Below the pieces are notes generated by a model. The model did no database searches. It had not been told where the DNA came from and saw nothing but the letters and a program-made list of their open reading frames with translations. Both the position numbers and the translations under genes were made by a program. DNA of 64,000 nt from Sycon ciliatum (lineage: Eukaryota; Porifera; Calcarea; Leucosolenida; Sycettidae): the NCBI RefSeq assembly GCF_964019385.1, contig NC_088644.1:40723859-40787858 (forward strand), read 5' to 3'. Below are positions 1 to 27,762 of this stretch, piece by piece (the stretch's first letter is position 1; each line of letters begins with the position of its first letter).

Positions 1-280
1 AGCCATACTAATTTTTGGCGTTCAGTTTCCCTTTAACTTTCCGGAGTACTCAATGCCTGTGATAGGCAGAGTACAGTACACACGGGGTGCACAAAGGAAA
101 GGAAGGGCTTGTTTGTTGTGACTCAGAGAGTTTCATAGTTTAACAACCACTCATCAGACAACAGTGAAAGACATATTGTTTTATAAAATGATTTTACTTG
201 CTTGAGCGTGCTGTAGTTCGAAACGAAGTCGTACTGCCGGTGCAAGTAGGAACACTTTAATGGAAAGGAACATGCTTCAT

Positions 281-751
281 GATCCTCACAATCAGCATCC
301 TCAAAGTTCTTCTACTGGTAGTACAGTCGAATGTCACTTATCCGGTCGCCAGTTTAATATCCGAGCACGTCGGTTATCCGACAAGCCCGGGAGTGGTAAT
401 TTTATGACTCTCAACAGTAAAATTCTTTAAAAAAAATTTTTGTTTGGTGTATATTATGCGGTGTAATAATTATGCATTTACTTGAAGTAGATGTGGTCAA
501 GTATGCTAACATGTACATGTATGTGTGCATGGAGCAATTCATGAATATGCATGAATATATTTGGGTATTGTGTACATAAATCAGTGAAATCCAGCCATAT
601 ATGCACATCAAAAATGATATCAGTTATCCAACATATTCAGTTATCCAACATGCCTGATTCCCGAAGTGGTCGGATAAGTGACATTCGACTGTACTCCCAA
701 AGCTCTTCCACCAGTAGTTTTCACTTGTTCTTGAGGATGTTGATTGTGAAG
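281..751. mobile_element. Inverted-repeat element (fold-back or MITE-like) left of the first visible exon
   Basis: Bases 281-350 and 670-751 are imperfect inverted copies. The arm holding cagtcgaatgtcactta on the plus strand returns as its complement taagtgacattcgactg, and the flanking cctcaa/ttgagg and cagcat/tgttga parts also pair. The rest of 1-970 shows no coding exon, apart from any missed exon of the aminotransferase gene. Confidence 0.5.
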
Positions 752-973
752 GGCCTAAAACTTGTTCTCTTCTTGAGTTATAATATTTTGTAATTGCATT
801 TTGTCTGCGAGAAAACTGACCTCAAGTAGTTATTGGTGCTGTGTCAGAAAAAAAGAAGATATCTGCACATTGCTTTTTGAAAGCCTGATCTTAGCATGTG
901 TTGTTTGTGTGTTTTGTGCAATGTGTCTTTTCCACGTGTATTGAGCAGTATTAACCACCATCTTGCACATAAG

Positions 974-17799
<16,826 letters not shown>

Positions 17800-20700
17800 A
17801 TGGGAATCATGGACCCTCCATTGGCATTGCCACTGGCCGCGCACACATCCATGTCGGTTAGTGTCGGGTTTGCAACTCTTACTAGTCTTAGACCGAAGGC
17901 CGAGTTTGCCGGAGTCTGGCGGAGTATGTATATCGATATGAAGAGCACGGCTGCAGACCCAGACTTTCACCAGCAGCAAGAAGGTAAAACTCATACGTTA
18001 CGTACCTATACCTAGTCAGGCTTTCTGGCTGAGTGGTTGCCCGCTTGGTTGTATTGGAGAATTGCTCATGTAGAATGTGATGAATGTATGGCGGATTGAC
18101 CGGCGCACTGTACGCCATGGTACACGGATGATAGCTTTTGTTTCCAAATCCACTCTGTAGCACGTGCACGGTTGGCATGCAGTTTATCTTTATCTGCTAT
18201 ACCTTTTCAAGCATTGAGGCCATGCATGTATGTTACATTGGGAGTAGTACCCAAGCCTCCTGCATGTCCGTTGCACTATCATTTTCAAAAATGCACTACA
18301 GACATGTAGACACCATGGAGAGGATAACGTCAGGTAACAATTATTTTACTGCAGAGAACAGTGTTCCTGCATGACTGCAACCATAGACCGGTTGGTGGAG
18401 TCCCTGCTGCCATCCTCAAACATTACAAAAAAACTATCAAGCAAGGCCGGTACTGTACAAGTACGGGTATATCATTGTATATACCTGACACCCACTGCAG
18501 CCTGTAGTGTAGAGAGCAAGCTGTTTCGGCCATAAGGCCTCATCAGTACAGCTATGAGTTTTAATTAAAACGATAGCTCGTCGCTCTTGCGCCAGAGTGC
18601 TCTAACTACGAAATGTATAGTAGCGGGCAATGCGTAATGCAGCAGCACTAGAGCAGCCTACCTAGTAGTGGCTAGAGTGCTCAACCATTCGAGCATAATA
18701 CTAGACGTGTACGTGCACATGTACATTTCAGTTGACAGCATGTTCCAAGGCGGAGGACGCACTGTGCCTCAAAACAATACTCCTGACTACAACCATCATC
18801 GGTTGGCAGAGTCGGGTCTTGACGACCACTTGAACCATATGGGGCCTGGGCTCGAGCTTATTTACCCATGTTCTTTAACCAAGAGTGTGTAGGCTTATTT
18901 TACTCTTGGCCTTACATAAAGACATGTTCATGTGGATCTAGAACAGTAACTTGTCGGTTTTAATGTTGTTACCGGTATGTGCTTGACGGCTTGCAGGTGA
19001 TGCACATATGCTGCTGAACACCGGACATGGAACACATGCCAAACCTACATGTACATGTAGCTCCGGTCGGGCAAGAGGCCAGAAGACACAGCGATCTTGC
19101 CAATGCGGATACCCTGCCAACACGCCGCACTGCAGTTACACCATGGTCATTTTGGGCATTGTACTTGGCACTGGCTGTCTACTGCTGCTGATGGTGTTGC
19201 TGCAACGTTGCCGGGACAATGCGTCCCCTAATCACAGCGGTTCCCATGACAATGGGGTCCAATATACGCTGAATCATTCCCAAGCCAACAGCAGCACATA
19301 CACGCCGCAGGGCGGAGTTCTGAATGCGAGCGACTTTCAAAGCTGGATCATGCACTCATCGCGGACATTCTCTTCACTGATCCTGATCCAGGGTAACTAC
19401 TCAGTGAGTGCTACAGCTGGTTCTGCGCAGCAGCAGCAGCACAACTCCCATCTGTATCTGGAAATGCTGCAAGACGTTCAGCTAGACATGTCCGGCGTTC
19501 ATCTCTTCCTTGAAGACAGGCACAAGACCGCGCTCTACGTCAGCAAACTTCGGAACGTGACATTTCGCGGTGTGTCGCTCCACTACACTATATTCCCGAC
19601 AAATCAGGCATACCTTCGCGCTATCTCCACGGACGGCAAGTCCTTGGACGTCCAAGTGATGAAGGGATACCCATTGGACGACTGGAGAAGTGGACAAGCG
19701 TTTCCCTGCTACGTGTTCGACTCCGTGTCACGTTGGTGGAAACCCAACACTACAGACATGTACCCGTTGAACGTGACTGGTCTGCCGGGTGACGGTGACA
19801 TGTTTCGATTACACTTCCCTGGGCCTGTTGGCCCCGACCAGCAGGACATTGCCGTGGGTGATCCCATTGCTTGTCGTCAGCTGGGTGGGTCGTTTGTGAT
19901 ACACACGCAAGATTCACTTGGCATTCACTGGTCAGATATCACGCTCTATGGTGGACCCTCCTTCGGTTTCTTTGAAGGGTTTGCGGAGAACGAGCCGGTA
20001 GCGTCGTCAACTGGCAACACTTATACACACTGCAGTGTGCGCCGCCCCGAGATGCCCAGGGGAGCTACAGACGGTGCACTGTTGTCTACGAGTGCCGATG
20101 GCTTCCATAGTGCCGGTATGCCGATCGGGCCGACTGTGAGTAACTCCTATTTTGAAGGCATGCCTGACGATGGCATTGCGATTCACGGTCACTTTTCGCT
20201 GATCGCTGGTGCTTTCCCCGTGAACAACAGCATTGTTGTCGCTAACCAACATGGTCATGTGTTTTATGGTGTTGGAAACGTGCTGCGCATCTACGACATC
20301 GAGTTCAGACCTGCCGGTGTCGCGACGATCGTGTCTGTGACCGACATAACACAACACTATCACGTGCCACATACAAGGAGCCGCACACTGTGGAAGCTGA
20401 ACTTGACTACGTGTGCTTTTATGTTGGTGCAAGTGCGCGAGGCATTGCCAACCGGCTGCGGGTTCGACTATATCGTAAGCAGTCCGAATCGCACCGGCAA
20501 TGGGTTTCTACTGCAAGGAAATCACATCCACTATCACCGAGCACGTGGTATGTTGATTAAGGCAAGCGATGGAACGATCCAGGACAACATTGTGGAAGGC
20601 AGCACAATGGCCGGATTGTTGATGACACCGGAGCTCTATTGGGGAGAAGCTGACTACGTTCACAACATTGTTGTGGAGAATAATACTTTCATCAGTATAG

Positions 20701-21092
20701 GATACACAATCCAGGGAGTGGCCGCATTGGCAATTGGTGCTCTCGATGCTAATCGACACTATGCTACGGGCTACGGGCACACAAACATAAGCGTGATTGG
20801 CAATCGTTTCCTGAACAACAGCAACGTCAACATGTGGATAACGTCCGCGGATACGGTGCGTGTACAGGACAATGTTTTCATCAATGCCTTCCAACACCCA
20901 CCCTGGGCAGACTGTTGCTTCCCGCTCATCCCACACACAAACCTGGTGTGGCTCAGCGAGTCCAAGAACATTGTCCTGGAAAGGAACTGTGTCTCAGCGG
21001 CAGGACCAAGCATGACAAAAATCCTGAACGCCACCGCCTCCGTGTCTGGGTCTGGCCTGGCAAATGGGATAACAAGGAAGACAAGATGCTAG
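17800..21092 (+). CDS. Type II membrane protein with right-handed beta-helix-like ectodomain; possible GH110-like glycosidase
   Basis: Exon 1 (17800-17983, phase 1, donor gtaaaa) joins exon 2 (18997-21092, acceptor ttgcag) in frame, giving 759 residues. A transmembrane segment near 112-131 (MVILGIVLGTGCLLLLMV) follows a Cys-rich stretch with no signal peptide, so the long C-terminal part should face outside. That part has many N-glycosylation sequons and recurring xNIVVENNTF / NRFLNNSN turns typical of parallel beta-helices. STSADGFHS (about 425-433) and DDGIAIHG (about 452-459) resemble the conserved DG and DDAINVHG segments of GH110 alpha-1,3-galactosidases, as recalled from the family; catalytic activity is inferred only. 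Almost all coding sequence is in one 2.1-kb exon, unlike the neighbouring gene. If exon 1 is not used, ATG 19008 gives 694 residues. An AATAAA lies at 21170. Confidence 0.65.
18734..18846 (+). repeat. Dispersed repeat family, copy B (in intron)
   Basis: Starts gacagcatgttccaagg, includes cctgactacaaccat and ggttggcagagtc, and ends near gaaccatatgg. This is the complement of copy A at 9381. A weaker relative (gactgcaaccatagacc) lies at about 18371-18412. Both are in the intron of the beta-helix gene. Confidence 0.6.
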
Positions 21093-21169
21093 AGACAGTT
21101 TGTTCCTAGGCTTAGCACGTCACTGCTGCTGAATTATAACTGCTATGTAAAAGACTCTTTTATGGGCAA

Positions 21170-21175
21170 AATAAA
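21170..21175 (+). terminator. Polyadenylation signal AATAAA
   Basis: AATAAA occurs 78 bases after the stop of the beta-helix gene. It is the first such hexamer downstream, so it is the likely cleavage signal. Confidence 0.5.
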
Positions 21176-22184
21176 CGCAATGAATATAACATTAATCGAG
21201 CCAGAAATAGTCCAGGGTTACAGTAACAGGTATCATATGTATACTTCAAATAGAAAGTTACCCTGAAACCAACATGTGAGTAGCACTCGCCCCTCGTTTC
21301 AGCCGACAGATGAGCAATGCGTTTGTAGAGTGTCGTTGGCACCGGACCCATTCCGCCACTGGCTCAGTGACATGACCGCCGGAACAAACGAGGCTTGCTC
21401 AGCCTGCCTCACCCTCTCCTCATAGTCATAGTACCTTCTCTTTTCTCTTTCTGAAGTATTATTTTTACTTCACCAATCTGAACAGGCATTGCTGCCTTCT
21501 TGCCTGGACAATTTACAAATGTCCAAGCTCTCACAAAATGATGAAGAAAGGAAAGAAATAATTATTACATGAGAGTGTGAAGCATGCATCATTGGCGGAT
21601 AACGCTCGAATAATTGGCAGATTCCGCTCGAAAAGTATTGAATTGGCAAAACCATACAACGCTTGTGTCGGGCATCTCTTCGAACTCTTCTTTATCAATA
21701 ACACCGGACATGCATGAAGCACACCAGAATAAGTACCATATTCTGCCTATTTTTCTGCCGCCATTGTCCACTTGGGCAAGTTGCGGCTAGCTCCACGTAA
21801 ATATGCAACCGATGTGCAAAAAATTCTATCTGCGAAGGCTCCACCTATCAAGTCCTTTTTTTGTTTTGTTTTCATGACATGGATGCAGTGAATGGGATTT
21901 CGGTCTTTGACCACTTTGTGGTGGGTCTGATCTACTCACCTCCCACCGCTTAGGAGCTGCATCCGCGCCTTGATCCAAGAGGGTGGTGGCGTTCCTGCGG
22001 ATGCGGAAAACTGGGCCTTTGGCCGAGTCTCACGCGAACCGTGAAATTATTTGTTTTCATTACTTTGTTCAGAGTACACGTACATGTAGTTAGGTAGCGT
22101 CTACGATCCGTATAGCATGCTATAGCAGCAGAACTGACCAAACATAGCTAGCAGTACTGAGTAGCGACGCATCCCATAGCGGAT
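21176..22184. other. Intergenic, no feature recognised
   Basis: AT-rich single-copy-looking DNA. I see no exon, tandem repeat or element end that I can support before the LTR begins at 22185. Confidence 0.5.
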
Positions 22185-22371
22185 TCATTCCCATCATCAT
22201 GATCCACTTACATGATCTAGCATTCCATTCCTCCTTCCCACTTTAGCCAGTATGTATATATCTAGTAGATTGCATGTGTTCTAGGTTCTTTGTCTTATCG
22301 GAGTACAACAGTTAGAACTAATGTCTTGGCTCTCTGGTTGGTCTGGTTAGACTAAAGTACGAAACACTACA
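22185..22371 (+). repeat. 5' LTR of the Gypsy element, lacking its first 56 bp
   Basis: The 187 bp from tcattcccatcatcatg to gaaacactaca read identically to 26958-27144 of the 3' LTR. The 56 bp that begin the 3' LTR (starting tgtagtgt) are absent and unrelated DNA precedes 22185. The LTR is therefore truncated on its outer side, probably by a deletion or rearrangement after insertion. Confidence 0.9.
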
Positions 22372-22386
22372 TGGTGGCAGCGGTCC
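22372..22386 (+). promoter_or_regulatory. Putative tRNA primer-binding site
   Basis: tggtggcagcggtcc begins immediately after the LTR end. Its TGG pairs with the CCA end of a tRNA, as in other LTR elements. The tRNA species was not determined. Confidence 0.55.
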
Positions 22387-22393
22387 AGAAGCC

Positions 22394-25300
22394 ATGTCTT
22401 CTTCGGACCCCAGCTCGGTTCAACCCGCTTCCCGCGGATCTTCCCCCGCCGGTGGCGGAGGCAGCAATGGTGGTTCAGGTAGCTCCTCCGGTGGAGCGCC
22501 TTCTACGTCTTCTTCGGCGCCCGAGCCCGCCCAGGTTTCTCTTCCGGGGATGGTTCACCTCTCACAGGTGTCCCCTCCATCATCATTCAATTTCCAGGCT
22601 GCAGATCAGTGGGACCGCTGGCTGCGTCGTTTTAACCGCTATCGTCAGGCGTCTGGTCTTCACACCCAACCGGAGTCGGTCCAGGTGAACTCCCTCCTCT
22701 ACACGATGGGCGAGCAAGCTGACGACCTACTGGACAGTTTCCATCTACCTGAGGATGACGTGAGTAAATTTACCACAGTCACTGAGCGTTTCACTGCCCA
22801 CTTCGGCAAGAAGAGAAATTATGTGTACGAACGTGCATGTTTCCATCAGCGCACCCAACAGCCCACGGAGTCACTAGATGCATTCGTAAACGATCTCTAC
22901 CGCTTGGCAGACAGGTGCAACTTCAAGGCCATGCACGATGAGATGCTCCGGGACCGGTTGATCGCAGGGTTAGCAGATGCACGTCTTTCTGAACGCCTGC
23001 AAATGGATTCGGATATGACGCTGGAGAAGGCGCTGGCTCACGCTCGCCAAAGCGCTGCCATCAAGGAGCAACAAACGACGGTACGTGCAGCAGCTGATCA
23101 GTCGTTGTTTGCTGTCCGCCAGGATCAGGGGCGGCTGCGTTCTAGTCGCGATCGTCCTCCGCTGCGTGATGCTCCCAGCTCCTCGCGCCACTCGACTCCA
23201 TCATCTGATTCTTGTCCTTGGTGCGGATACGAGTCACATCCCCGCGCACGATGTCCTGCAAGTCGTGTAACCTGCAAAGGGTGTGGCAAGACAGGCCACT
23301 TTCAACGAGTGTGCCGCTCTTCGCCACCATCTGGTTCCTCCGGTTCTTCTGCACGACAGGGCACTCATCAGTCCCCGCGGGGCACAGGTGTCCATTCTCT
23401 CTCCAGCCACAGTGATTCCTCTAGCTCGGCAGTGAGTTCTGCTGACGCATTTCTGGGCACCCTGACCCACGGCACAGGCTGGAATCTCCCTATGCTTCTG
23501 CACGGCAAGGCCATAACTATGAAGGTCGACACGGGTGCAGATGTCACTGCTATACCAGCTACAGTGTTCACGTCCCTGGACTTGCCTATCTCGCTCGCCC
23601 CATCGAACCGTACTCTCCGGGGCCCAGACAACACAAGCCTCAATGTTTGTGGCCGGTTTACAGCTGACCTGCGCACAGCTCACTCATCTCAGTCTCACTC
23701 CGTGCCCACCCAGGTGTACGTGGTCCGCGACCTCAAGCTTCCACTGCTCGGACGTCCAGCCATTGAGGCACTCGGCATCCTGCCTGCTCCTGCGAACGTC
23801 CTGGAGACCACCTCTACCTCTGGTGACTCAGCTTCAGACTCTCGCTCTCCTGTTGCCGCTGAGTTTCCTGACCTGTTCTCGGGCCTAGGTACCTTCGGTC
23901 CTCTCCACACCATTCAACTTCGCGATGAGGCTCCTCCATACTCGCTCTCCACTCCTCGGCGAGTTGCTCTGCCCATGGAATCGAAGGTTATTGAAGCCCT
24001 CCGTCGCATGGAAGCCGCTGGCGTCATTCGCCCAGTGTCCGAACCGACCGATTGGTGTGCCGGCATGGTCGTTGTTCCAAAACCAAACGGCAGCGTGCGC
24101 ATCTGCGGTGACTTCACACGGCTCAACAAAGCCGTCAAGCGCGAACGGCACATTCTCCCTACCACGGACCATCTCCTCGCTCGCCTCGGTGATGCCAAGG
24201 TATTCTCCAAGCTGGACGCTAACAGCGGGTTTCACCAAATTCCGTTGGCGCCGGAGTCGCAGCTACTAACCACCTTCATCACGCCCATCGGCAGATTCTG
24301 CTACACGCGGCTCCCCTTTGGCATCTCCTCGGCACCCGAGTATTTTCAGAAACAGATGTCAGATCTGCTCAGCGACCTCCCTGGCAACATCTGCATGATG
24401 GACGACGTCCTCACATTCGGCTCCACCCTCGAGGAGGAGGTCGACAACCTTCGACCAGCTCTGGCCCGTCTTCAATCCGCCGGTGTCACGCTCAACAGCG
24501 AGAAGTGTCAATTTCATGCCACCTCGATCAAGTTCCTGGGCCACGTGATTGATGGCTGTGGCATCCGTCCAGATCCAGACAAGATCCACGCGATCCAGGA
24601 GCTCTCTCCCTGCTCCGATGTCCATTCCGTCCGCCGTCTGCTCGGCATGGCCAACCACCTAGGCAAGTTCATTCCGGACTTGGCCTCCATCACGCAACCT
24701 CTCAGGTCTCTCCTCGTCAAAGGCACCCCGTGGCAGTGGGGTGCTGAGCAGTGTGCCGCGTTCGACCGCATCAAGACGTCACTGAGTAACGAGCCCGTCC
24801 TGGCCAAGTACTCTCCCAACTACCACACCACAGTATCTGCTGATGCATCTTCCTTTGGCCTGGGTGCAGTGCTTCTACAACGCCAGCCCGACGCGTCCGT
24901 CCGTCCTGTAGCCTATTTGTCTCGCTCTCTCACACCAGCGGAAACGCGCTATTCGCAAATCGAGAAGGAGGCTCTGGCTGCAACGTGGGCCTGCGACCGG
25001 CTCTCCCACTACCTCCTCGGCATGCCATTCACCATTGAGACGGATCACAAGCCACTCATCCCTCTGCTCGGTACCCGTGCTCTTGACGACCTCCCTCCGC
25101 GGGTCCTCCGGTTTCGTCTACGGCTACTTCGATTCGATTACAGTATTATCCACACTCCTGGCAAACAACTCGCAATTGCCGACGCTCTGTCTCGAGCTCC
25201 TCTGCGCAGCACAGATGCCGACGCCACTGCCACACTGGAGGCTGAGACCGCTGCTATGGTGTCGTACGTCACTGAGGCTCTGCCTGCCACTGCGCAACGC

Positions 25301-26578
25301 CTGGAAGAGGTTTCAGCATGGCAAAGCGACGACGATAGCTGTGCTCACATCATCGAGTACCTGCAGCATGGCTGGCCTGCTCCTAGCGATGCTCCTCCCG
25401 TAGTGCAGTTTCTTATAGAGCACAGCGCACATTTCAGCCTCACGGACGACGGCTTGATTCTGTATGATCAGCGTCTCTACATACCTCCCGCTCACCAGCA
25501 AGAAATCCTGGCTCGCCTTCACCAGGGTCATCAAGGCATTACCAAGTGCCGACGCCTGGCCCGCACTTCCGTATGGTGGCCATCGCTCTCGTCGGACATA
25601 GCTACTCTTGTCCAAACATGTGAAGAATGCAGTCGACACCGCTCTCAGCCACCCGAGCCTCTTCTCTCAACTCCACTCCCAGAGTTTCCTTGGCAACATC
25701 TGGCCGCAGACTTCTTCACCATCGACGGTCGCAACCACCTCCTCGTCATCGACTACTACTCTCGGTTCATCGAGGTCCTCGACATGCCCTCGCTCTCCAC
25801 AGCTCGTACAGTCAGCCATTTCAAGTCACTGTTCGCTCGCCATGGCATCCCTGACTCTCTAACGACCGACAACGGACCGCAATTCACCAGTGCTGAATTT
25901 GCCCAGTTTGCATCCACCTATGGCTTCCGCCACGTCACCAGTAGCCCTCTCTATCCGCAAGCCAATGGCATGGCCGAGCGTGCTGTTCGCACGGTCAAAA
26001 GTCTGTTCCGTCAGGGCACTGATTGGCACCTCGCACTACTCGCGTACCGCAACACTCCCTTGGAGAATGGTAAGAGTCCAGCCCAGCTTCTGATGAACCG
26101 CCAGCTGCAGTCACTCTTACCTCTCTCTCCAACACAGCGACAGTCGCATCCAGTCGATCAGAGCGACCTGCGTGCCGCGGATCAGCGCTTAAAGGATCGC
26201 CAAAGCACCAACCATGCCAGTCGCCATGCAGCCCGGACACTGCCGTCTCTGTGTCCACAACAGCCTGTATATCTACCTGATCGTGAAGAGTCTGGCCACG
26301 TGATGAGCCAACCAGCCTTGCGCTCCTACATCGTAGCAACCCCATCGGGCCAGTTCAGACGCAACCGGCAGCATATTGTCCCAATGCCAACGCCGCAACA
26401 GTTGCCGCCTGCTGGTCACTCTGCCGCTACTACCGATCCTGATCCCCCAGCCAGTCAACCTTCTACTCCGCCGTGTCCTGCAGTTCCCAACTTGCCATCG
26501 ACCCATCCAGCTCAAGACCAGCCTGATAAGTATGTCACGGCTCGCGGCCGTGTCGTTCACGCTCCCGATCGCTTCTAA
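22394..26578 (+). CDS. Ty3/Gypsy retrotransposon gag-pol polyprotein, single intact frame, 1394 aa
   Basis: Gag occupies roughly 1-270 and is followed by two CCHC zinc knuckles (C274-C287 and C294-C307, each C-x2-C-x4-H-x4-C). The protease has VDTGAD with D379. Reverse transcriptase shows KLDANSGFHQIPL, LPFGISSAPEYFQ and an active site reading MMDD (D670/D671), where a YxDD form is usual. RNase H follows (SADASSFGLGAVLLQ). Integrase has an HHCC finger (HQGHQG...CEEC) and a catalytic triad D1106, D1159, E1195 with 35 residues between the last two. The order PR-RT-RH-IN defines Ty3/Gypsy. There is no internal stop or frameshift between gag and pol. No envelope-like ORF follows. The intact frame and identical LTR sequence suggest a recent insertion. 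Confidence 0.95.
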   Translation: MSSSDPSSVQPASRGSSPAGGGGSNGGSGSSSGGAPSTSSSAPEPAQVSLPGMVHLSQVSPPSSFNFQAADQWDRWLRRFNRYRQASGLHTQPESVQVNSLLYTMGEQADDLLDSFHLPEDDVSKFTTVTERFTAHFGKKRNYVYERACFHQRTQQPTESLDAFVNDLYRLADRCNFKAMHDEMLRDRLIAGLADARLSERLQMDSDMTLEKALAHARQSAAIKEQQTTVRAAADQSLFAVRQDQGRLRSSRDRPPLRDAPSSSRHSTPSSDSCPWCGYESHPRARCPASRVTCKGCGKTGHFQRVCRSSPPSGSSGSSARQGTHQSPRGTGVHSLSSHSDSSSSAVSSADAFLGTLTHGTGWNLPMLLHGKAITMKVDTGADVTAIPATVFTSLDLPISLAPSNRTLRGPDNTSLNVCGRFTADLRTAHSSQSHSVPTQVYVVRDLKLPLLGRPAIEALGILPAPANVLETTSTSGDSASDSRSPVAAEFPDLFSGLGTFGPLHTIQLRDEAPPYSLSTPRRVALPMESKVIEALRRMEAAGVIRPVSEPTDWCAGMVVVPKPNGSVRICGDFTRLNKAVKRERHILPTTDHLLARLGDAKVFSKLDANSGFHQIPLAPESQLLTTFITPIGRFCYTRLPFGISSAPEYFQKQMSDLLSDLPGNICMMDDVLTFGSTLEEEVDNLRPALARLQSAGVTLNSEKCQFHATSIKFLGHVIDGCGIRPDPDKIHAIQELSPCSDVHSVRRLLGMANHLGKFIPDLASITQPLRSLLVKGTPWQWGAEQCAAFDRIKTSLSNEPVLAKYSPNYHTTVSADASSFGLGAVLLQRQPDASVRPVAYLSRSLTPAETRYSQIEKEALAATWACDRLSHYLLGMPFTIETDHKPLIPLLGTRALDDLPPRVLRFRLRLLRFDYSIIHTPGKQLAIADALSRAPLRSTDADATATLEAETAAMVSYVTEALPATAQRLEEVSAWQSDDDSCAHIIEYLQHGWPAPSDAPPVVQFLIEHSAHFSLTDDGLILYDQRLYIPPAHQQEILARLHQGHQGITKCRRLARTSVWWPSLSSDIATLVQTCEECSRHRSQPPEPLLSTPLPEFPWQHLAADFFTIDGRNHLLVIDYYSRFIEVLDMPSLSTARTVSHFKSLFARHGIPDSLTTDNGPQFTSAEFAQFASTYGFRHVTSSPLYPQANGMAERAVRTVKSLFRQGTDWHLALLAYRNTPLENGKSPAQLLMNRQLQSLLPLSPTQRQSHPVDQSDLRAADQRLKDRQSTNHASRHAARTLPSLCPQQPVYLPDREESGHVMSQPALRSYIVATPSGQFRRNRQHIVPMPTPQQLPPAGHSAATTDPDPPASQPSTPPCPAVPNLPSTHPAQDQPDKYVTARGRVVHAPDRF

Positions 26579-26888
26579 CTTTGGTCTCTCCAAACAAAAT
26601 CCTCCACTCTTCTGTCTCTCCCTCTCTTGCTCGTTCTCTTTTCTAAATGGCTTGCATGTGCCTGTGTGTCCTCTGTACACCCCTAGCCTTAGGTCTTTTC
26701 TTTGTAAGAGGAGAGGATATACATGTACAATGCACTATACTAGAATACTCCCTCGGACAGACTAGTGCTTTTAGAACTCTGTAATGGATCCCTTCTGCAA
26801 CGGTCTTATTGTTTTCATTTTCAAATTCGTCCAGTTAGGTATCTTCTCCATCTTCTTAATCTACTGCCATATTTGCTCTTACGACCTC

Positions 26889-26901
26889 AAAGAAAGGGAG
26901 G
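26889..26901 (+). promoter_or_regulatory. Polypurine tract of the Gypsy element
   Basis: aaagaaagggagg lies directly before the 3' LTR, where plus-strand priming is expected. Bases 26579-26888 between the stop and this tract are non-coding. Confidence 0.75.
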
Positions 26902-27144
26902 TGTAGTGTCATGTGACTAGATGCATGTAGCCCATGCATACTTGCATTCCGATATTATCATTCCCATCATCATGATCCACTTACATGATCTAGCATTCCA
27001 TTCCTCCTTCCCACTTTAGCCAGTATGTATATATCTAGTAGATTGCATGTGTTCTAGGTTCTTTGTCTTATCGGAGTACAACAGTTAGAACTAATGTCTT
27101 GGCTCTCTGGTTGGTCTGGTTAGACTAAAGTACGAAACACTACA
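26902..27144 (+). repeat. 3' LTR of the Gypsy element, 243 bp
   Basis: It starts TGTAGTGT and ends ACACTACA, an exact 8-bp inverted end pair of the TG...CA type. Its last 187 bp are identical to the 5' LTR. No target duplication can be tested because the 5' LTR has lost its outer end. Confidence 0.9.
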
Positions 27145-27660
27145 GATACTATTACAGAATACCAGCGATCTGTTGTACAGCAGATTTTTGATAGAAAGAA
27201 ACAACCCATTGCATATCGGCGAAAGCTTATAACCGGCCACAACACTAATAGTAATACTACAATCATGTTCAATCATGTACAATCATGTACTTCAAAGTAT
27301 GTACCGGTACATGTAGTTCTACAGTCATAACTCATATACATGTAGATATACCTTGTAGCTGCTGCTGCATAGCCCCAAGTCTAAAACAAGTGTTGATCTG
27401 TCATTGCCACATTGGTCCACTCTAAGGCGACAATCACGTGACATACGGGAACTAAAACTTCCCGCCTGCACAGCTACCTGACTAGTACTTGGTAGTACAT
27501 AATTGTAGATAAACCTTGTTCTAAAGGGAAGAGTGTGTTGCTCCCTACATGGGAGCTCGCGGTTTTCCTGCCGACTTGAATTCTCACTTGACCGTTAACA
27601 TGTTGGTTTGACCTTGTTCACATACTGTTTCATACGTATATAATAATTATAACCTAACCA

Positions 27661-27748
27661 GTTGATTATATGGGAAATATAAACCTGTATACAAACCGAG
27701 GCGAAGCCGAGGTTTGTATATTGGTTTATATTTCCCATATCATCAACT
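27661..27748. repeat. Near-perfect 88-bp palindrome
   Basis: gttgattatatgggaaat at the left and its near complement (atttcccatatcatcaac) at the right enclose gaggcgaagccgagg. It would form a long hairpin and may mark the end of an inverted-repeat element reaching to about 28780. Confidence 0.8.
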
Positions 27749-27762
27749 GAGTAGGCTATATT

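Noticed and set aside
22970..26345. Several long minus-strand and other-frame ORFs inside the Gypsy element
   Set aside because: They are shadows of the GC-rich gag-pol frame and show no motif of their own.
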